Under the pieces are notes generated by a model. The model saw nothing but the letters and a program-made list of their open reading frames with translations. It was not told the DNA's origin and did not search any database. Shown piece after piece: positions 58,740 to 64,000 of a stretch of 64,000 nucleotides of DNA (its first letter is position 1; every line of letters begins with the position of its first letter). The DNA comes from Caulobacter endophyticus (GTDB lineage: Bacteria; Pseudomonadota; Alphaproteobacteria; Caulobacterales; Caulobacteraceae): contig NZ_QDKQ01000060.1 in NCBI RefSeq assembly GCF_003116815.1, positions 1 to 64,000 of the forward strand, given 5' to 3'. The translations under genes and the position numbers were made by a program.

Positions 58740-60581
58740 TTGACCGCCATCCTCAAGGCTTACGCCGATACGCCCGCCGGCCAGGTGCACCTGCGCCGGG
58801 TGGACGGCCCCGGCGATCCGATCGTGCTTCTGCACCGCACGCCGGTCAGCTCGGCCTGCTTCGACGGCGTTCTGGCCCGCCTGGCCGGCCGTCGCGCGGC
58901 CATCGCGCTTGATACGCCCGGCTTTGGCCAGTCGTTCCGTCCCAAGGGCCTGCCTTCGACGGCGGACTACGGGGCCTGGCTGCTGGCGGCGCTGGACGCC
59001 GTGGGCGTCGAGCGTTTCCACCTGGCCGGCCACCACACGGGCACCCACATCGGCGCCGAGATCGCCGTGGCCGCGCCGGGCCGCGTGCGCTCGCTGCTGC
59101 TGAACGGTGTGCTGTTCGCCACCGCCGCCGAACGCGAGATGTTCCGAACCCAGGTCGGCCAGGCCGCGCCGATCGATGCTCACGGCGCCTACCTGATCCA
59201 GTCCTGGGGCACGATGAAGGGGTTGATGCCCCGCTTCGACGCCCAACTCGTGCAGGCCGAGTTCCTGGGCGCGATCGGCGCGCCGGACGGCCGAAACCAG
59301 GCCTTCGGGGCGATCTTCGACCAGGACTTCGCCAGCGTCTTCAAGGGCGTGACCTGCCCGGTCACCGTGCTGCAGGCGGTTGACGACCCGCTGGCCGGCT
59401 TCGTCAGCCGCATCCGCACCGCACGGCCGGGCGTGGTGGTCACCACCCAGGGCAAGACCGGCGTCGCCGCGCCCGAACTCGAGCCCGAAATCTTCGCCGA
59501 AACCCTGCTGGCTTTCGCGGCCGGCGTCGAAACCACGCCTCCGAACACCCCCCTTCAATGGACTCCGCCCATGACCAATCGCCGTTTCTCCCTCGTCCGC
59601 GCCGAGCAGGGCTTCGAACTGGCCGACACCATCGTGCCGGTCCCGCAGCCGGGTCCGGGCGAGGTGCTGGTGCGCGTGCGCGCGGTGGCGCTGAATCGTC
59701 GCGACGTGATGATCCGCAAGGGCTGGTATCCGGTGGGCGAGGCCGACGGCTTCACCCCGCTGTCGGACGCCGCCGGCGAGATCGTCGCCCTGGGTGACGG
59801 GGTCGGAGACCTGGCGGTGGGCGATCGCGTGGCCTCGACCTTCTTCCAGGCCTGGCCGGAAGGGCGCATCACCTTCCCGGCGGTGATCTCGTCGCTGGGC
59901 GCCGGCGGCCCCGGCGTGCTGGCCGAGCACGTGGTGCTGTCGGCCGGCGGCGTGGTGAAGCTGCCCGACAGCCTCGACTTCGTGCAGGGCGCGACCCTGA
60001 CCTGCTCGGGCGTGACGGCCTGGTCGTCGCTGGTGACGCACGGCGGCCTGAAGGCCGGCGACTGGGTGGTGACGCTGGGCACCGGCGGCGTCTCGCTGTG
60101 GGGTCTGCAGATCGCCAAGGCTTTTGGCGCCAGGGTGGCCGTGGTCGGCGGCGACGACGCCAAGCTGGCCCGCGCCAAGGAGCTGGGCGCCGACCTGACG
60201 GTAAACTATCGCACTACGCCCGACTGGGATGTCGCGGTGAAGGAAGCCACCGGCGGCGGCGTGCAGCACGCCCTGGAACTGGGCGGCGCCGGCACCCTGG
60301 CCAAGTCGCAGGCCAGCCTCGGCGTCGGCGGCCACGTGGCCGTCATTGGCGCGCTGGATGGCTTTGGCGGTACGCTGGACGCCTCGGCCATGGTCATGGC
60401 CGCCCAGCGCGCCACGGCGATCTCGGTGGGCTCGCGCGCCGACCACCAGGCGCTGTCGGACTTCGTGGCGGCCAAGGGCATCGTCCCGGTGGTCGACGCC
60501 GTCTTCGCCCTCGACGCCATCGAGGGCGCCTACACCCGCGCCGACCAGGGCGCGTTCGGCAAGGTGGTGGTGACGCTCTGA
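58740..60581 (+). CDS. Fusion protein: alpha/beta hydrolase + zinc-type (MDR) alcohol dehydrogenase
   Basis: 613 residues in one uninterrupted frame. Residues 1-270 form an alpha/beta hydrolase (VLLHRTPVSSACFDGV, DTPGFGQS), but the nucleophile elbow reads AGHHTGTHIG, so His99 occupies the usual Ser position. From Met278 an MDR dehydrogenase begins: MTNRRFSLVRAEQGFEL, VLVRVRAVALNRRDVMIRKGWYP, and the NAD(P) fold VTLGTGGVSLWGLQIAKAFGARVAVV. The zinc-ligand Cys is absent at the usual place, as in quinone-oxidoreductase-like MDRs. TTG start at 58740 with GGAG upstream. The internal Met278 has no good ribosome site. Confidence 0.82.
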   Translation: MTAILKAYADTPAGQVHLRRVDGPGDPIVLLHRTPVSSACFDGVLARLAGRRAAIALDTPGFGQSFRPKGLPSTADYGAWLLAALDAVGVERFHLAGHHTGTHIGAEIAVAAPGRVRSLLLNGVLFATAAEREMFRTQVGQAAPIDAHGAYLIQSWGTMKGLMPRFDAQLVQAEFLGAIGAPDGRNQAFGAIFDQDFASVFKGVTCPVTVLQAVDDPLAGFVSRIRTARPGVVVTTQGKTGVAAPELEPEIFAETLLAFAAGVETTPPNTPLQWTPPMTNRRFSLVRAEQGFELADTIVPVPQPGPGEVLVRVRAVALNRRDVMIRKGWYPVGEADGFTPLSDAAGEIVALGDGVGDLAVGDRVASTFFQAWPEGRITFPAVISSLGAGGPGVLAEHVVLSAGGVVKLPDSLDFVQGATLTCSGVTAWSSLVTHGGLKAGDWVVTLGTGGVSLWGLQIAKAFGARVAVVGGDDAKLARAKELGADLTVNYRTTPDWDVAVKEATGGGVQHALELGGAGTLAKSQASLGVGGHVAVIGALDGFGGTLDASAMVMAAQRATAISVGSRADHQALSDFVAAKGIVPVVDAVFALDAIEGAYTRADQGAFGKVVVTL

Positions 60582-60653
60582 TCGTGATCCTTCAACCCCT
60601 TGCGGGAGAAGGTGTCGGCGATGGCCGACGGATGAGGGGTCTCTCAAAAGCAA

Positions 60654-60692
60654 GACGCCGCGACAGCTGATCGGCTGTCGCGGCGTTTCTGT
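60654..60692 (+). terminator. Terminator hairpin after the fusion gene
   Basis: ACGCCGCGACAG-CTGATCGG-CTGTCGCGGCGT, a 12-bp perfect stem, followed by TTCTGTT on plus. Confidence 0.8.
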
Positions 60693-60694
60693 TC

Positions 60695-60745
60695 GTGCAA
60701 CCCCTCACCCGACCCGCTGCGCGGCCCCCCTCTCCAGCAAGGGTA
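60695..60745. repeat. CCCTCTCC-type repeat fragment (copy 6)
   Basis: CAACCCCTCACCCGACCCGCTGCGCGGCCCCCCTCTCC resembles the right unit of the 51009-51132 pair. A facing GGGAGAAGGTGTCGG...GATGAGGGGT unit lies at 60604-60641, so the terminator is enclosed by the pair. Confidence 0.6.
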
Positions 60746-60757
60746 GAGGGCTCATGT

Positions 60758-61633
60758 TCAGGCTTCCACCACCTCGACCAGCGCCCCGCCAGGGGCGCGC
60801 AGGACGCCGGCGCGCTTGCCGCCGTAGACGGCGCCGGCGCGGACCGTGGGGGGCGCGATCCAGTCGCCCGTCACGCTGTCGAAGTCCGGATGCTTGAGGG
60901 TGCAGATGGCGACGCCCGGCGGCAGGGCGCCAGGGTGGCCGGGGCGCGCCGTGGCTTGCTCCGGGTACTGGTCGAACTCTAGGAAGACGTCCTTCTCAAA
61001 CGTCGCCGTCGCCAGGGCGTGGCGGCTGTCTTTGGGAAGATCGAAGGCGTCGTTGATCATGTGGTAGACGATGGTCATCGGCGTGCCGACGTCCAGGCCC
61101 AGGGTCTGGGCGAACCAGCGGCCGCTGGCCTCCATGTCGTCGCTGGCCAGGACGAGGATGAACAGCTTGTCGATCAGGCTGCCGGGATGGGGCAGGCCAT
61201 TGCCGGGCGAGATGATCTCGGTGAGGTAGACGATCTCGCCGTCGGGACCCTTGACCTGCATCGGATGGATGGTCGGCAGGCCGTCGATGCGCCTGGGCGG
61301 GCCGATGATCTCGAACGGCGCGTCCTGCATGCGGGCGTTCACGGCCATCACGTCCTGGCAGCAGATCTCGATCGCGGCCCAGCCGTAGGTGCGCAACGGC
61401 AGGTATTGGGGGGCCGGATCGCCCTCGACGAAGCGCAGGAAGACGTCGGCGCCGCTGGCCGGCTGCAGTACGGCGTAGGGCCGGCCGGCGCTGGCCGGGG
61501 CCCCCCAGCTTGCGGCGACGTCGGCGGGGACCTCGCCCTCTTCGACCACGGCGTAGTCCAGCCACTGGGCGTAGCGTTGCGCGGTCGCCCCGACGTTCGG
61601 CGTCACCAGGGTGGCGGCCCTAAGAAGGTTCAT
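60758..61633 (-). CDS. VOC-superfamily protein, two-module
   Basis: 291 residues with two vicinal-oxygen-chelate modules: residues about 1-130 (ATLVTPNVGATAQRYAQWLDYAVVEEGEV) and 140-290 (KLFILVLASDDMEASGRWFAQTLGLDVG). The fold includes extradiol dioxygenases, glyoxalases and isomerases. The His/His/Glu triad of extradiol dioxygenases is not evident by eye, so the reaction is open. Third gene of the minus operon led by methyltransferase pair 3. Start ATG at 61633. Confidence 0.8.
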   Translation of the reverse strand: MNLLRAATLVTPNVGATAQRYAQWLDYAVVEEGEVPADVAASWGAPASAGRPYAVLQPASGADVFLRFVEGDPAPQYLPLRTYGWAAIEICCQDVMAVNARMQDAPFEIIGPPRRIDGLPTIHPMQVKGPDGEIVYLTEIISPGNGLPHPGSLIDKLFILVLASDDMEASGRWFAQTLGLDVGTPMTIVYHMINDAFDLPKDSRHALATATFEKDVFLEFDQYPEQATARPGHPGALPPGVAICTLKHPDFDSVTGDWIAPPTVRAGAVYGGKRAGVLRAPGGALVEVVEA

Positions 61634-61660
61634 CGATATGTCCTTGAAATCGTAAGGGCT

Positions 61661-62017
61661 TCAGTCGCGCAGTTCGACGGCGACGTCTTCCGAAGCGACG
61701 TCGCCCGTGGCGGTCGCGGCTTCGGCCTCCTGCTGGACGATGCGCAGCACGCGGGAAAGGTATTCCTGCAGCCACAGGCCGCGCTCGGCGGCGGCCTCGG
61801 CCGACGGCTCGAAGCGCTCGATCTCGGTGCGATCGAGGCTGCCGCGGGATTCCAGCACGCGCTCCAGCGTGTCGAGCCGGGCGCGGGCGACGGCCAGCTC
61901 CTGGACCACGGCCATGGTGATGGCCAGCACGCGCTCGACTTCCGGATTGGCGAAGAAATAGGGGCGCTTGCCGGCGGGCTTGGCGCCGGCGTCGGCCAGG
62001 GCGTCTGCGATGCTCAT
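61661..62017 (-). CDS. Small helical partner protein of methyltransferase (pair 3)
   Basis: 118 residues. KRPYFFANPEVERVLAITM, AVVQELAVARARLDTLERV then LESRGSLDRTEIERFEPSAE and a C-terminal helix LWLQEYLSRVLRI. It is the clearest member of the three-protein family (with 47096 and 49224). The start overlaps the methyltransferase stop (ATGA), so the two are made together, which supports a physical partnership. No signal peptide, no known domain. Confidence 0.78.
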   Translation of the reverse strand: MSIADALADAGAKPAGKRPYFFANPEVERVLAITMAVVQELAVARARLDTLERVLESRGSLDRTEIERFEPSAEAAAERGLWLQEYLSRVLRIVQQEAEAATATGDVASEDVAVELRD

Positions 62018-63240
62018 CGTGACTTTCGCGCTCCGATCACGCGCCAGGCGGCCTTGCGGCCATAGTCTTCGCTGTCGTCGTCGGCGGCGTCGGGGAAGAC
62101 CTCGCGGTCGACCACGGCGGTGACGCCGTCATGGATCAGCTCGCCTGCCGCAAAGCCGGCCTCGACCATGCGGGCGTCCAGGTCGATCTCGTGCAGCGTG
62201 CTCCAGAAGGGCTCGTTATTGTAGAAGGCGTCCCAGTCGCGCATGGCCTGCTCGAACAGCGGCATGGTCGGCGCGTATTGCGGTTGCTCGACGTGCAGCA
62301 CGACGCCGCCGGGCGCCAGGACGCGGCGGCTCTCGGCGAAAATGGCCTTCATCGAGGTCAGCGACAGCTCGTGCAGGAACATCGTGGTCTGCACCCAGTC
62401 GAAGCTCTCGTTCTCGAAGCGCGACAGGTCGGCGCCGTCGGCCTGGACGAAGCGGATGTTCTCCACCCCCAGCGAAGCGGCGCGGGCGGCGGCGTAGCGC
62501 AGCATCGGCCCGCCGACGTCGATGGCGACGACCTCGGCGTCAGGAAAGGCCTGGGCGATCGGCAGCGCGCTGTGGCCGACCGTGGCGCCGATGTCGAGGA
62601 TGCGGCGCGGCTTGAAGTCGGGAAGCCGGCGCTGCACCCAGCGCACCACGGCCTGGCCGCCGCCGTCGGAGAAGCGGCCGAGCAGCCCCCCGGTGGTGGC
62701 GAAGCCGCCGTGGTCGTAGTTGGCGCCGCCCGACACGTCGCCTTCGAAGCGCTCGACGTGATAGCTGCCGGGCATGCAGTGATGGTCGACGGCGCTCACA
62801 TAGCGCGGGATCTTCAGGTCAGGGTCAAGCTCCAGCCGGTCGTGGCCGGCGTTCAGTGCGGCGGCCTTGGCGGCCAGCTCCTCGGCCTGACGCAGGGTGG
62901 TCCAGCGGCCGGCCTGCTGGCGCTGCTCCATGGTCAGGCGGCGAAGGGCCGACCAAGTCTGGAAGGCGGGATCCTTCAGCAGGGCCTTGCGGACCTCGTG
63001 GCGATCCCCAGGCGCGCGATCGTTGGCCTTCTCGAAGGCCGGCAGGGCGCGGGTTTCCCAGGCTTGCTTCACGCCGGGGATGAGGCGGGTGGAGAGGTGG
63101 CGGTTGAGCTGGGCCAGGACGTTCAGCCGCTCGACCTCGTCATGCGACATGTCGGGGAACACCCCATGGCGGCCGACCTTGCGATAGTCGGGCGGGCCGT
63201 CATAGGCCTGGATCGGCCCCTCGTTGACGCGACCGGTCAT
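62014..63240 (-). CDS. Class I SAM-dependent methyltransferase (pair 3)
   Basis: 408 residues. N-terminal domain with AFEKANDRAPGDRHEVRKAL and RYVSAVDHHCMPGSY (148-160), then the Rossmann core ILDIGATVGHSALP (214-227), VVAIDVGGPMLRYA, SFDWVQTTMFLHEL and VLAPGGVVLHVEQP, and FYNNEPFW. Strong paralogue of 49616. The glycine-rich loop is GATVG here and GCTVG in pair 2. AGGAG precedes the ATG. Leads an operon with its small partner and the VOC gene. Confidence 0.88.
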   Translation of the reverse strand: MTGRVNEGPIQAYDGPPDYRKVGRHGVFPDMSHDEVERLNVLAQLNRHLSTRLIPGVKQAWETRALPAFEKANDRAPGDRHEVRKALLKDPAFQTWSALRRLTMEQRQQAGRWTTLRQAEELAAKAAALNAGHDRLELDPDLKIPRYVSAVDHHCMPGSYHVERFEGDVSGGANYDHGGFATTGGLLGRFSDGGGQAVVRWVQRRLPDFKPRRILDIGATVGHSALPIAQAFPDAEVVAIDVGGPMLRYAAARAASLGVENIRFVQADGADLSRFENESFDWVQTTMFLHELSLTSMKAIFAESRRVLAPGGVVLHVEQPQYAPTMPLFEQAMRDWDAFYNNEPFWSTLHEIDLDARMVEAGFAAGELIHDGVTAVVDREVFPDAADDDSEDYGRKAAWRVIGARKSR

Positions 63241-63335
63241 GGCGCACTCCTACTGACTTGGCGGGAGCTTGCGCCCGACCGGCGGGCGGCGGGCGCGCGA
63301 CGGCGCGAAAATCCGCCTGTCAGGAATCTGGGAAG

Positions 63336-64000
63336 TCAGGCGCCGGGAACGGCCGCGCGCTCGCCGGCGGCGGCCTCGATGCGCTGCTCCTCGACGACGT
63401 GCTCGGAGGCGAAGCGGTAGCGGCCCAGCGGCAACAGGACGAGACCGCCGACCACCAGCAGGCCCGTGGCGATCAGCAGCGAGAGCTGGTAGCCGCCGGT
63501 GGCGTCGAAATCCGCCCCGAACGCCACAGGGCCCAGGCCCGAGCCGGCGGCGTAGGACAGGTAGAGGCAGCCATAGAGGGTCGAATAGGACCGCGCCCCG
63601 AAATAGCGGGCGATCAGGAAGGCCAGCAGGTCGAACTCCATGCCCGCCGCCATGCCGACCAGGGCGATGGCAAGGAGGGCGCCGGTGAAGCCGGGGGCCT
63701 GGCCGTGCAGGATCAGGCAGCCCAGCGCCGGCAGGCACAGCAGCACCAGCGCCACGGCCGGCGCCCAGAAGCGGTCGACCAGATAGCCGCCGGCCACGCG
63801 TCCGACGATCACCGACAGGCCGACCACGGGCGCCAGGCTGACGATCTCGGCCTTGCTGAAGCCCTTCAGCTTCAGCAGGTTCTCGAGGTTGGGCAGAGGG
63901 CCTGCGATGGCGAAGGAGAACAGCAGGAAGCCGCTGGCGATCAGCCAGAACTTCGGATTGCGCAGGGCTTGGGCCAGCGTCAGGCCCGGCAGGGGCTCGG
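63336..64000 (-). CDS. MFS transporter, C-terminal part (island paralogue 2, cut by window edge)
   Basis: The frame runs off the right edge, so the 5' part is missing. About 221 residues are visible, roughly six membrane spans, beginning EPLPGLTLAQALRNPKFWLIASGF. RVAGGYLVDRFWAP and FDLLAFLIARYFGARSYSTLYG match RVVVGWAVDRFWAP and VDVAAFFVARYFGMRSYGAVYA of the transporter at 38602. Likely a second carrier for an island substrate. Confidence 0.87.
   Translation of the reverse strand, partial: EPLPGLTLAQALRNPKFWLIASGFLLFSFAIAGPLPNLENLLKLKGFSKAEIVSLAPVVGLSVIVGRVAGGYLVDRFWAPAVALVLLCLPALGCLILHGQAPGFTGALLAIALVGMAAGMEFDLLAFLIARYFGARSYSTLYGCLYLSYAAGSGLGPVAFGADFDATGGYQLSLLIATGLLVVGGLVLLPLGRYRFASEHVVEEQRIEAAAGERAAVPGA

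Noticed and set aside
58575-60653. Long upstream extension of the minus-strand SDR frame
   Set aside because: It is antisense to the hydrolase-dehydrogenase fusion; the SDR has its own ribosome site and begins at the TGANRGIG domain.

Overview
The window looks like chromosome of a high-GC alphaproteobacterium, most likely a Caulobacter or close relative. The reasons are strong GC at third codon positions, many ATGA/TGATG gene overlaps, a spore-coat-U fimbrial usher, a salvage-type cobalamin operon and Caulobacter-style palindromic intergenic repeats. Names rest on motifs read by eye; no database search was run. No rRNA, tRNA or CRISPR array was seen.

Left end (1-3.2 kb): the 3' part of an IS481-type element sits at a CTAG target inside a fimbrial usher gene, followed by a two-domain spore coat U protein. 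From 3.2 to 12.9 kb lies one long minus-strand operon: btuB, cobC, cobO, btuF-btuC-btuD, cobD, cobT, cobS and a Cys-type phosphatase, nearly all overlapping by 1-8 bases. It is headed by a cobalamin riboswitch with a visible ribosome-site-sequestering hairpin. cobP/cobU diverges from it. The content indicates cobinamide/cobalamin uptake and late (nucleotide-loop) assembly, not ring synthesis.

Middle (13.5-36 kb): an orphan receiver-domain protein; a divergent six-gene module equivalent to E. coli yjfIJKLMC (DUF2170, PspA, glutathionylspermidine-synthase-like protein on plus; DUF1190, DUF350, DUF2491 on minus); pyruvate phosphate dikinase; a MarR-controlled FUSC/DUF1656/HlyD/NodT efflux operon; an Hsp70-like protein; a chemoreceptor; a BaiN-type flavoprotein; a DEAD-box helicase with a long basic tail; pstS behind a triple Pho box; and arsC.

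Right end (36-64 kb): an apparently unassigned catabolic island. It has an IclR regulator, two paralogous MFS transporters, two serine beta-lactamase-fold hydrolases, two aldehyde dehydrogenases, two flavin monooxygenases, a VAO-type flavin oxidase, an ICL/PEP-mutase enzyme, a polysaccharide-deacetylase/allantoinase-like enzyme, a maleate-isomerase-like protein, DUF1330, GST, SDR, VOC, and a hydrolase-alcohol dehydrogenase fusion. Two patterns tie it together. A 17-bp operator with consensus TATCCGC-N3-GCGGATA recurs five times in its intergenic regions and is probably the IclR site. Three copies of a two-gene unit (class I methyltransferase plus a small helical protein of about 100-120 residues) lie within it. 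This paired methyltransferase system is the best candidate for an undescribed system. The enzyme set hints at oxidation and opening of a ring, possibly N-heterocyclic, to a C4 acid, but the substrate cannot be read from the sequence.
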